A stretch of 64,000 bases of DNA from Scatophagus argus (lineage: Eukaryota > Chordata > Actinopteri > Scatophagidae): positions 6,913,501-6,977,500 of the forward strand of contig NC_058511.1 in NCBI RefSeq assembly GCF_020382885.2, read 5' to 3'. Below the pieces are notes generated by a model. The model was not told the DNA's origin. It did not search any database and saw only the letters and a list, made by a program, of their open reading frames with translations. The translations under genes were made by a program, and so were the position numbers. Below, one piece after another: positions 40,826-53,077 of the stretch. Every line of letters starts with the position of its first letter. Position 1 is the first letter of the stretch.

Positions 40826-43226
40826 CTTCTCACAAAACACTAAGTACATGATCATTTCTGATCCCCATCTTTCAGAGTGTTTCCCTAACGGAACCATGAC
40901 TGCTCTGGCTGTGAAACTAGAGTCTGTTCCCAGTCTGAACCCAAGTCAGCTCACCCTCAGGGATCCCACTTGTGGTCCCTCCTACAGCGATGACCGCTAC
41001 GCTTACTTTGTGTTCACTGGGAACTCCTGCGGGACGACCAGAAAGGTAGCATGCTACTGAACTTTTATTTATTTTATGATTTTCCCTTTCATACACTGAA
41101 ATTTGACTTATGAAACCTTTTCCTTTTGTTTCTTTTTTTCTTAGTTTTTGCCCAACATAATGCTGTATGAAAATGAAATTTCTCTGCCAGACGAACTTGA
41201 AACAAAAACGGAATCAACGTTGAATGAGCCGGAGTACGAGTGAGTGTCTCAGATGATTAGTCATAACAGTTGTTTTGATCATCATTTGGTAAGCAAAAAT
41301 GTAATTTTCCATCATTCCAGTTTCAAATGTGAACATTTACTGAATTTCTTGGTCATTATGAGATGGTGAAACGAGTATCTTTTGTGTTTTGGACTTTTGG
41401 TTGAACAAAAGTGGATGTATCAAGATGCCAGCTTTTGGCATTTGGCATTTTGTGACATTCTATTTGATGAAATCTGGTGCAAATTAACCAATAAAGAAAA
41501 TACTTATTTGCAGCCCTAAATGCACATTCATGTCCACCCAAAAGATATGTGAACTCGGACTAAATTTTGGACTAATTGCGGTGACTTTATTGGAAGTTGC
41601 ATACATGCAATACGGGGGGGAAAAAAATTGACATTAAAGGGTATTATTTTCTGCAACTGACACTTTTTGCCATAAACCAAGACAACAAATTATCTGTACT
41701 GTCATTGTAAGTGGGGTCAAAACTAAATGAATGTTGAAATTCATATGAAATGTTTTTGGTTTGTTTGTTTTTTTTTTTTGTTTTTTTTTTTTATCAATTC
41801 TGCCACTACACTGACCAAATGGTCTTATCTCATGGTTTGTCCCTTTTTCTTCAGGTTAAAGGTTTCTTGTTATTATGACATCAATGGCACCCATGCTGTG
41901 GCCTTCCACACCAGACCTCGCAGGAGTGAACCGTATGCTGAAAATGCAAGAGGCGAACTGCAAATTGCAATGAGACTTGCGTTGGGTAAGACGTCCTGAT
42001 TGCATTGCATTCTCAAATGTTTTCACATCGGAGTCCCAACGTTGGGATCTCCTTTTCTTCCTCCCTAACTTTAAAATGCTTAGTGACACCAAATTCATTG
42101 ACTCATCTTGAACTTAATTGTCTTAATGACCAAGTTGGCAAGTAGAATGAGGGCAATGTACTTTACAGTTCAATTAAGTCACTCATATTTTATGCCTGAG
42201 TGTGTGCCATAGTTCCTGTTTGTATCCTTAATAATTCTTCTCAACATGTACCGTCTCTCTTGACTTAGACGACTCCTACACCGTATTTCACAGCGCTGAG
42301 GATTATCCCATAACAAAGTACCTACAACAGCCGTTGTATTTTGAGGTGGAACTGCTGAGGTCTACAAAGCCTGAAATATCACTGGAGCTGGAGACCTGCT
42401 GGGCGACACTTGACAACGACAGGACATCACAACCCAAATGGAACCTCATCATCAATGGGTAACTTATTAATCTTGGCCTTCATATAGAAAATATAATTTT
42501 CAAACTCCAGCAAGAGAAACTGAAACATGGGAATTGGTCTTTTCCCTCATAAACATGGTGTCCAAAGAGGTTTGAATGGGATATTATTGGTTTGGCAAAA
42601 ACCCCAGTCTGGTGGATGAAATAAGAACATGGTGGTTACTCTGCTAACAGGCTTGGACTTCCTTAACCAATTAAAAATACAGTAATGGGAATTGCTTCCT
42701 TTTTTCTTTTTTTTTTCTTTTTTTTCCCTATCAGCTGTGTAAACCCAGTGGACCAGTACCAGGTGATCTTCCATCCTGTTTGGGTTGATGCCAGAGTTCA
42801 GTATCCTTCTCACTTTAAGCGTTTTGAGGTCCTGATGTTTGCCTTTGCTGAAGATAAAGAGAACTTGAGTCGCCAGGTAATTTCAGCTATTAAAATAGAG
42901 ATGTCCTTTTTTTTTTTTTTTTTCTTTTTCTTTTATTAAATACTAAATGTCAATTGCAGCAGCCATAAATCTGTTTCATTTCTTGCAGATCTTTGTCCAC
43001 TGTGATGTGGTGATTTGTGATGCCAGAAATCCACTGGGTGGAGCTTGTAATAGGCAGTGTTCAAGCAAGGAAAACCAGACAAAAGGTACTGACATCTCAT
43101 TCTGAGATTTTTTTTTTTTTTTCTTTTTGGTGTCTAAGATGTTTTTCTTTCACAGGTCAAAAACGAGCTGTTCCAGATGACCATAGTTTCAGACATGTGT
43201 CATCAGGACCCATACTTATAAGCTGA
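36615..43226 (+). CDS. zpax: Egg envelope ZP-domain protein, ZPAX type (copy A)
   Basis: Secreted vitelline-envelope glycoprotein of the ZP family. Exons: 36615-36637 (tentative), 36732-36790, 36892-36978, 37061-37182, 37275-37418, 37569-37667, 37763-37933, 38308-38410, 38814-39034, 39437-39593, 39709-39920, 40018-40132, 40337-40536, 40649-40763, 40876-41045, 41145-41239, 41855-41985, 42269-42458, 42735-42876, 42989-43085 and 43156-43226. Phase is continuous and the product is 907 aa. The first two exons encode a hydrophobic signal (FILLIALVTTEA). The ZP module is in the C-terminal 40% (from CDYQNFYILVKYG, about residue 510, to VHCDVVICD). A dibasic KR follows near residue 886, with only a short tail and no transmembrane segment. 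The donor after 37418 is GC rather than GT. ZPAX identity rests on remembered family resemblance; sisters such as ZPD are less likely. Confidence 0.82.
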
Positions 43227-43233
43227 CAAAAAC

Positions 43234-43239
43234 AATAAA
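43234..43239 (+). terminator. Poly(A) signal of zpax copy A
   Basis: AATAAA 8 nt after the stop codon ending at 43226, followed by a T-rich stretch. It implies a very short 3' UTR, typical of egg-coat mRNAs. Confidence 0.65.
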
Positions 43240-43440
43240 ATTTTTTTTTTTTTTTTAAAGCAAAAATTGAGTTCCATTGTTTCCTTTTGACATGTTAACT
43301 GGGAGATGGAGATGAGTCCACTTTGTAGACTTGACTTTCAGTGACTTTTTATGAATTTCAAGCAAAATGCAACCAAAGACAATCCACCAAAACAAAGTTG
43401 AAATTTTTAATTTTGTATTAAACACTAATGAAAGGGGGTA

Positions 43441-43585
43441 GCACAGCTGGTGTGTGTGGGTTGGCCCTGCAGTTGACCGATGACTAGTCCAGGGTGTACC
43501 CCGCCTCTTGCTCATTGTCAGCTGAGATAGGCTTCAGCCCCCCTGTGAAACTGCACAGATAAAGTGGCTATAGATGGATGAACAT
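43441..43585 (+). repeat. 5'-truncated copy of the teleost SINE
   Basis: Contains 'gtgtgtgggttggccctgc', 'ccagggtgtaccccgcctct' and 'cagctgagataggcttcagc', then 'gatggatgaacatgga'. This is the 3' third of the element seen whole at 4941-5289. It is clearly more diverged than that copy, so it is an older insertion, between the two zpax genes. Confidence 0.75.
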
Positions 43586-45054
43586 GGATGTTAAGAAATG
43601 TGAGATACATGTAAAGCTTTAGCTGCTTTAAAAAATGTGTGTGGTCCAAATGTGTGATGCTGCACAAGACATCCTGAGGCAGGAAACGAGTACTAATGTA
43701 TTTCCAAAGGTTCTATGGGGTGGAGCCTACACTGTATGTTTGTTCTTACTTCCCCTTTCAGTTAAGACTTGACTGAGGCACAAATGAAATTAATTATACT
43801 ATCTGATAGCATGCAAAATATGTACAGTGGTTTAGTTCTAGTTTTATTGATCTTACACAACTAAAGTGAAGCATATTAAATGTTAACTTTAAATGTAATA
43901 CACAGTATCTACTTTTTTTTTTTTTTTTTTTTTTTTTACATGTGAACATGACAATTGATGAACCTGCTCCTGGTGATACATGATAAGAGCCTTATGGAGC
44001 TACAACTTTAGACTGACAACACACAAATGTTCCTATGAAGGTTAGCAAACGGATGTGCATTTTATCAGTCTACACAATGCTGACATCAGTTTCATATACA
44101 GTATTTAGTGACAAGTGCATCCCATTATTCTGGATTCTAGTGTATCAATTTTATCAGTTGATCAATTTTTAATGAAGGATTTCTGGTAGGAAGCCGTTCT
44201 GAGAAATCTTGCTTATCCACAGTAACAGATGTTTCTGGAAGAGTTTGTTTCCAAATTGAATTCTGTGAGCATGGCCAGTGAAATTCCATTCAACATTGTT
44301 TTGTGGGTGGAGGTGGCTATCTGGCAACATAACCATCTGCCCAGCTGATATCATTAGCATGAACTGAGAAAAACACTTCTTTTGAAGCTGCAAGTCCAAA
44401 ATACAGGAGATTCTGCAATCCTGCCAGGTATTCACATTGTGCCCATTTCAGCTTTTAATATTGAATTTCTTTATATTCAGTCTGCATACAACTTTTTCCA
44501 TAGGATCTGATGCATGCACTGGTCATCATTTACTGGCAATGCACTATACCACTTCCATTGCATTCATTGTACTGTGTCTGAGCAACAGCACTTCCAGCTC
44601 AGGAGGCCACTTGAGTTCCTGCCTTAACCTTTTCCTCAGGGTTTTAGTTTGATGTTACTTGGTTTTATATATTGTCGGTTTTACACCTTTTAGTTCACTT
44701 AAAGTATTCATTTTGCATTGGTGGTCTCACTATACCCTAAACTTCCTTTGGGATCAATTAAGTATTTAATCACAAGGTCAGTTTAAAAAAAAAAAAAAAA
44801 AAAAAACAAAAACTGTATGGCAGCTCATGAAGGTGGTGTATGTCAAGGTTTCTTTAAGGGAACTAACCACAACTCTAGCCAGGATTACCAATGTGGCCAA
44901 CTTACAACAGCTATCCCAAAGAGGAACAGGAGCTCCAGTTTCACTGCAGTTAACTATACAGCATGACCAATGCAGGTTGGGTGGGGGTGGGACAAACAAA
45001 CAAGGAATTCTTCCAAGCTTGAAACAGGAAGGACAAGGAATTTTAAGAAAACTG
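43586..45054. other. Space between the convergent zpax genes
   Basis: Non-coding, with homopolymer runs (T near 43913-43937, A near 44787-44806). A retroposon-tail-like stretch, 'cctttgggatcaattaagta', near 44746 resembles the common fish tail 'tcgggattaataaagtat'. The ORFs here (44169-44435 minus, 44827-45081 plus) have no recognisable domain and I do not call them genes. Confidence 0.5.
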
Positions 45055-45055
45055 T

Positions 45056-48000
45056 TTATTCAGAGGTTTCAGACTGTTTAACTGAAGAATTGGACCAGAT
45101 GAGAGCTGCCTTTGGTGAGTGGAGTCTGAACTACTTTGGCCTAGAGACAAAATTATAGATCACCAACAGCACATATAATTATAGTTAATAGAAGATCAAG
45201 TCCATAGTTTAACATTTGGTTGCTTACCTCTTTTTATTCCTCCCTTTATAGCTTGATTTCTGGCGATACTCATGCCTGTAGGATGGACACACTGGCCTCT
45301 GCAGGCTGGGTCTGCCTGGCTGTTTGTGTCACAAATCACTGCATCACAGTGGACATAAATCTGGACAGAGAAGGATTTACTATGCAAGGTTACATGCACC
45401 AATGACCAACAGAAGCCTCATTTGGATGTCCAAGTCTTTTACCTCATCCTTCAGAACCTCTTTGTCTTTGGTGAAGGTGAACATCTTTACAGAGAAGCGT
45501 TTGACATGTGATGGAATTGCCACCCTGGTGTCACTTTGGACAGGATGGAACATCGTCACATAGCTGTCATCGAGGTTCTCACAGCTAGTGAAGGAATTAA
45601 AAAACACAGCCTTTAGACATAATGTGACTGGTGTATATCAAAATTCCATTGAACGGTGTATACAAATTAACCCCCCCCCCCCAGCCATTTCAGTGATGAA
45701 AGTAAAGCTGAATTTTGAGATTACTTGCAGTATTGTATTTTAAAAAAAACAAAAACAAAAAACAAAACTGCACTACCCATCCACAATGATGTCCCAGCTG
45801 GGCATAGATGTTCTGTCTTCATGAAGGGTTGCCCAACAGTTCTCTAAGATGAGTTCCAACTGTGGGTCAGCAGAATGCATCAGCTCCACCTCAAAGTACA
45901 GCGGCTGCCTCAGATATTGCACTACTGGATAATCTTCTGCTTGGTAGAAGACTTCATACAATGAATCTGCAAGAGACCCATTAAATGTGTGTTAATGCAT
46001 TTTCTATGCAGCAGCAAGATAAGGGATGTCCATTTTGTAAAATGGAATCTCACCCTGAGCCAACTGCATTTGCACTACCAGCTGTCCTGAACCAATCTCT
46101 GCTGTGGGTTCAACACTTCGTGGTTTATAGCTGAAAGCAACAGTCTGAGTGTCATTGACCACATAGTAGCAGGAAATGGTTTGCCTACAAAAGAAATAAA
46201 ACCACATTAGAATTGCAGCCAACTTCAAAACACTTAACAGATGGTACATCAGAATAGAAGTTCCAACAGTCTTCCTACCTGTAATCAGGATCAGTTGATT
46301 TATAAGCTGCTCCATCATTGTAATCTAGACCTATCTCATTTTCATATAGCATGTAGTGGTCAAAGAACTAAAAAAAAAAAAAAATAAATAAATAATAAAA
46401 AAAGTTCATTATAACATTTAAACAAAGGCACTTTACTTTCTAGAAAGAAGGCGACTTTGAGATTACCGTTCTAGTGGTCCCACAGGAATCAACACTAAAA
46501 GAGAAGTATGCAAAGCGTTCGTCACTGAACACTGGTTTGCAGGACTTGTCCTTCAACGTCAGCAAATTTGGGATGAGATTTGGCACCGATTCCACCTTTA
46601 CAGCCAAAGCAGTCATTGTTCCATTGGAATAGCACTCTGAAGGTTGAAGATGCAATGAATCAACAACATGTCCTAGAACCCATGCAGCAGGAATTTTAGG
46701 TTTTACATCTTACTAGTTGTCATCAAGGGGAAGCTGCAAGCCAGGTAGAGATCAGCCACCACCCAGTTGTTGATGGGGTCAGACAAAATCAGGTCAAGTC
46801 TGGCTCTGACCGAATCTGAGGTAATAAGCTGTAAAACAAAATTAAGTTATCCATTGCAGGTACTTTATGGTTTGCAGTTTCTTAACATACCTCAAAGGCC
46901 GAGTCCATGGCATTGTATGGCACCGTGAGGCTGAAGTGTGTACTGTTTTCTTGGAAATTGTAGCCCTCAGCCAGCTCAGGTGTCAGCTCTCGAAGTCCAA
47001 CTGTGATCTTGAAATTGATGCTGGGACTCCCGTATTTCACATCAATGTAAAACCAGTTCTCATCACAGGTGCCAGTGATCTTGGGTGGCACTAAAAGCAG
47101 GATAATGCATTAACCATTTGGCTGCATAGCTTTTTCTGTAAATGAAGTAGCTGTGGGTGGTTTTCATTTCATGTTACATGAAGGTATTGTCAACAGCAAA
47201 GCATTGAATCAAGATGGTCTCACCACCATCCTGCAGGAACGCTTGCAATTCCACTGGGTGGGCGAATGGAGTCTCCTCAGGCAGGATGATAAACCCAAAG
47301 ATCAGATGGAGGAAGTAGGCTGTAACCAAATGTTCAAAATTCTGCAGATATAAAAAGTTCAATCATACCAGTGAAAACACTTCAGCTGATATGGAGTGAC
47401 ATTATGCATACATAATCAGTTCACATACATGTTGTGTCAGGACAACGTCAGCATCAAAAGGCACTTGCAGAGAGAAGCTCTTGGTTCCACTGGGGAGCCT
47501 TTGCTCCTGGACAGTGAAGCCTCTGGCACTGCACTCCTCAACAGTGAGAACCTCAGTGGAGAAGGTGATGTTCTTTAACTCCACATCATGAAGGAAGGTC
47601 CCCAGGTGAACACTGAACACCCGGTCCTCTGAGACGGTATCTGAGAGACAGTGGCAGGTTTACAGCTTTTCCACAAAGCTGAATTTCCTACAGTTTAAAA
47701 AAAAAAAAAAAATAAAAATCAGAAAGTGGATCTTACCGTCTTGGATGTGGGGAGGTCGAGGCATCAGAGGGGTAGTAATGGGAAACAAAATCTTGTATCT
47801 GGTGTTCTCTTGGGTGTTATCTGCCCTCCACAGTACCTCAAGCATGGGCTCCACAGTGTACGTGATGTGGTACTGATAATCTGGGGCATGGCTCTGCAAT
47901 TATTCATGGCATTTTAATAAAACATGCAAATGGACCAGTGACCAGAGTCTTGCATATGAAATCTAGAGACTTTCCAACCTTGTAGTAACCATCAGGCGAG

Positions 48001-49708
48001 CCAACTGGGATCTCGAGGACGATGTGAAAGTCTGTGGTAGCTAGTGTGTACCCCTGTGTGGCCATCTGTGATTTATCTAGCCTCTGCCCATTGATGCCCA
48101 TGTGCATTTCTGCGATTTTAAAGCTGTCATCTAGCAGAGGTGTCACACGACGAGGTACATGCCAAGAGATTACATCCTCAGTGAAGAGGACACCACCTGT
48201 TGGTGAAAAAGCAGCTGTTGACTTAACTGAAACAACTTACCGTAATAGTTGTATTTCTTGTGCAAGCCATAGATTTAAGATTCACCTGTGGGACAAGCAG
48301 CTGCCAAGTTCACCACACTCAGACCTTGTGGTGCCTTGTAGTAAACACTCACCCTGAAGACTTCCATGGGGACTCCAGCCACCTAGAAGAGGACTTAATG
48401 TCATTTACAAGGAAGAAAAGACAAACACTTGAGAATGGGTGCTTGATGCTTACATCCTCCGAATAGGTCTCTGCTGTATTGTACGGGCTTCGCATAACCA
48501 GACGATTTGACGTAGACATGGCACCATAGCCAGCTTGTTCAGCCTCCCTCAGCACCATGGACACTGGTTCTGGAGTGTAAAACGTCAACTTCCAGATACC
48601 ATGTGCTGCACCAGACACCTAAAGGGAAGGGGAGGAAAGAAACTTGACCCTTGTCATTTCTTCTATTGAAGGGCAGGCCAAATGTTGCAGGCTGACATAA
48701 GGTCAACTGTAGTAATAATGAAAATTAACATACATCAGGAGTGACATTCTTTGAGCTGTCTTCCCAAGACTGCCCCTTAGCTTCAGCTTGTGCATCAGGT
48801 AAAGCCATATAGTTTGACACCTAAAACACAAGAAAATACTGGTTATATTTTCATGACCACACAAACACTAGATGGCAGAACAAATGTAAAGTGACCTACT
48901 TCCATGTAGTTCCTGTCGCACAGAATCTCTCGAGAGGCCCACCGAGTATAGCTGCATGTCTGCATCACATTGTGACTAACTATATCTGATGGTCTCTGGC
49001 TGTACATTTTGAGTCTCAGGCCAATATTAAATGTTGTATCCTCCTACAAGCGAATGCACAAAAAGAAATTCATGATGGTTCATGAACCATACCAAGTGCT
49101 TTATCAGTGGAAAAAGCAAAATAAAATAAAATAAATAATTTCAATTTAGCGTACTTTGTTGTCCACATAGCAGGCCATCAGGGACGTGTAGATTCGGGTG
49201 TTACCCCACGGGTCAGACTCCATGCTGTATCCACACTGAGCAGCCAAGCTGGGTGTCAACACAATGTGCTGGCTGCCATCTGGGGACAGAGGGAAAAAGG
49301 ACATACATGACTTGGATAATTTCTGCTAGTAATAACCCAAAGCTGCTCATCATTAGCAGACTTTGTACTCACTGATGGCTTCCACCTCGAGTTGGTTCCC
49401 CAATGCTAAAGCCTTGTCCAGCGACAGCCTCATTTGATTACCCACACAGTCCGACCTTAAACCACTGCCTGTTTAAAGGAAAGGCTTATGAGAAAGTAGA
49501 CTGTGGTATGAAAGTGATTTCAAGTCAACAGTGGCTTACTTGATGGCGAATTGAGCTTCATATTTGGCCTTGCTTGACCCAAGATGATTACTGCAGCCAT
49601 TAAGTTCCATAACAAACTTCAACAAAAAACACAATTTAGAAACATTAACACAGGCAGCTAGCACATACTAAGAAAAAAAAGAACTTACATGTTCTCAAAC
49701 CCCTGCAT
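45056..49708 (-). CDS. zpax: Egg envelope ZP-domain protein, ZPAX type (copy B)
   Basis: Paralogue of copy A in inverted orientation. Exons on the minus strand: 49689-49708, 49540-49616, 49373-49468, 49155-49279, 48900-49043, 48734-48820, 48454-48618, 48286-48382, 47979-48196, 47737-47893, 47429-47640, 47227-47341, 46891-47090, 46714-46828, 46467-46636, 46279-46367, 46054-46184, 45777-45966, 45443-45584, 45228-45360 and, less surely, 45056-45081. The start MQGFEN joins in frame to a hydrophobic signal ILLWNLMAAVIILG. The ZP module starts near CDENWFYIDVKYG and ends near VHCDAVICD. A dibasic KR precedes the last junction, and no transmembrane segment follows. The last exon would add only VKQSETSE before TAA; without it, the frame runs through a strong donor (G|GTAAGC) to a stop at 45196. 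Product about 910 aa. Confidence 0.82.
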
Positions 49709-49860
49709 GTTGCAGTGTGAGTGCAGCCAAACAAGAAAAAAAATCTAATCACTATCAGAACTCGGCACTGAAACCCCAACAAGCCCCAGCCAACAATCCA
49801 ACTCTGAAGTGAAAGGGCTGACTGCCTTACTCAGGTATCACCAGCTGTTTTATGTTTCAG
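49709..49860 (-). promoter_or_regulatory. Candidate promoter of zpax copy B
   Basis: On the minus strand a TATA-like CATAAAA (49848-49854) is followed at once by an E-box CAGCTG (49842-49847), about 140 nt upstream of the start codon. Vertebrate ZP genes are known to depend on E-boxes bound by FIGLA. The match is short and could be chance. Confidence 0.3.
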
Positions 49861-50659
49861 TTAATCACAATGCACAGGTGCAGCACATGAGTGACTCCGC
49901 ACCCACCTCAGACACAGTTTCTGTATGGAAAGACTGAAATGTTATGCACAAAATAATAAATACACATTAGTCAGTTGAGTAATAAAAATAATTTATTCAC
50001 TGATTACAAACATATACAACTTTGCTTGAAATTAGAAATGTTTTTTCAAAGTAATCCATACTAAAAAACAACTCTAAGTACCTTTCCTTTATCCATTTAT
50101 CACCTTAAAACTGAGCTTCAGTTTAAGATGCATTCACAGCTGAGAGCTTCCTTATAATTTAAGTATTTAAATACTTAACTTATTTATAATCACAAACTTC
50201 ATCCCACTGGCTTCATTAATGATTGTAAAAGCCAAGCTCATCGTTTTCTCTGGTGCACCTGGGTCAATCAGTCCACCCAGGCCACTGACAGACTAATGTA
50301 CTTTAATTTTATAAGGCTGTTACAATTTTTGAGTCAGTAAAGAAAATGAATTGTTATTGCTCTGCTCAACAAAAAATACAGATAAGTGTCATGCCAGACC
50401 CAGTGTGATTTTTCAGCGACAGCATTACTTGTGCAGACTGTTTTAATGATATTTGTATTTCATTTTAGATTCATCTTCATGTTGACATCTTTAGAAAACA
50501 AAACTGTTCATCTTTAGACTAAATAATGACATCTTAATTTGTTACACAAAGGCTTCATAGAAATTAAGGTGAACTGCCAACACATGACAGAAAGCACGTT
50601 TTCTTTAATCCCCAATTTTTAGGATGTATAAAACATATACTCTGTACTGTATGAGCTCG
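49861..50659 (-). other. Likely ttc32 3' UTR and spacer
   Basis: AT-rich non-coding sequence. On the minus strand an AATAAA occurs at 49992-49997 and would give ttc32 a 3' UTR of about 670 nt reaching towards the zpax B promoter. No other feature is seen. Confidence 0.35.
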
Positions 50660-51829
<1,170 letters not shown>

Positions 51830-51972
51830 GGGTGCAATTCTGTGAAGGTTTGTTTGTGCTGTTCTTCAACTGCGCATGTGAGGTCACTCAAGAGAACGTC
51901 CAATCGCGTGTTACTGCGGCTCGAGTGGGCGGGGCTTCCTGTCACTACACTAAAATGAATACACGTAGAGGA

Positions 51973-52003
51973 CATAATAATAAGACAAGATAATCCTTTA
52001 TTA
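51973..52003 (+). repeat. Fragment of a common teleost repeat
   Basis: 'agataatcctttattagtcc' is the recurrent start of a widespread fish element, here only a short piece. Confidence 0.45.
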
Positions 52004-52339
52004 GTCCCATATAATAATCATATAATAATGAATATAATAATAAATATTAAGAAATTACACATTTTTTAGTTGCATGTCATATAACATCACTTTCACACAC
52101 GTAATATGACGTTCTGTTTCATTATATGAAGTCTTCTACCAACTGAATCTACTTATCATTAACTCCTACTTCCTCTGTATTATGTGTAATCTACTATACT
52201 TCTATGCTTAACATTTGTAAAATAGCAAAACATAAAAGCCCCTTTCTCTGCAGAGGCATATAATGAGGTATTTCTCTCTGCATGTTTCTCATCAAATAAT
52301 AACTTGCACCTTATGCTCTCAGTAATTATTTGCAAACTT

Positions 52340-52510
52340 AAACTTTAATTTATTTTATTTATATTTTTTACATACACCGAAATTTTTCTCTGCATTTAAC
52401 CCATTACTGATTGAACACACACATGCAACATGCGGTGAAACACACAAGAGCAGTGGGCTGCCATTGTCAGGTCACCCGGGGAGCAATTTGTACCTGCCAT
52501 TTTCATCTCT
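52340..52510 (+). repeat. Truncated dispersed teleost repeat
   Basis: 'tctctgcatttaacccatta', 'agcagtgggctgccattgtc' and 'cacccggggagcaatttgta' in this order match a repeat I know from many fish loci ('gcatttaacccatccc... gcagtgggctgcc... cccggggagcaactggggg'). The copy is diverged and lacks the usual continuation. Confidence 0.65.
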
Positions 52511-52887
52511 ATGTGTATATACTGTGTAATGTGCTTGGAATCCAGACTACACTAAACAATAGGTGTATAAATAAATCTGAGGTTTAAAACCAAAGTTTCT
52601 TTTGTAACAGCAGGTGGCAGACTTGACTCTCATTAAAAAAGAAGATCTTGATCTAATTAAAAGAAGGCATCATCAAGGCAAGGACTACAGGTGTGAGAAA
52701 TACAAGTTCAAGGCATAACATTTTAAAGGTAAAATCCAGGCAGTAGCTTAATATGAGGAATTATATTATTCTAATAATAATCAAAATGTTTTTCATCTTT
52801 ATGCAACCATGACAGACTCAGACCTGTTATCTGCCATAATAAAGACACAGCAAGAAGGTAACCCATAAGCAAACTAGTGAGAAATTC

Positions 52888-53077
52888 TCAGACGAACTCC
52901 CAGGTGAAGAAGTCAGCTGTCTTGGTGAAAAATGACACCTTAAGGAAGTAGAGGTCACTAGCCAGGCATGCTCTTCCCTTTTTCAGCCCATTTATCTCCA
53001 GACTGTGGATGAGTTGAAACAGATCAAATGGAGAACATGACCCAGCGGAAGAAGATGTAGGCCACTGGCTGTTGACA
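52888..53077 (-). CDS. Unassigned candidate terminal exon
   Basis: On the minus strand a pyrimidine-rich acceptor (tctctccag at 53078-53086) opens a frame that runs to TGA at 52888-52890. It encodes about 62 residues with protein-like composition: FDLFQLIHSLEINGLKKG, then ACLASDLYFLKVSFFTKT and ADFFTWEFV. A second open stretch in the same orientation, 53288-53509 (LGHKKKCQFPELLNITNF...), could be an upstream exon, but I could not join them with confident splice sites. I do not recognise the family. It could be the 3' end of a lineage-specific gene, an alternative matn3 end, part of an old repeat, or chance. Confidence 0.25.

Noticed and set aside
44169-45081. ORFs between the zpax genes as extra genes
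   Set aside because: No domain, no splice-supported extension and repeat-like surroundings.
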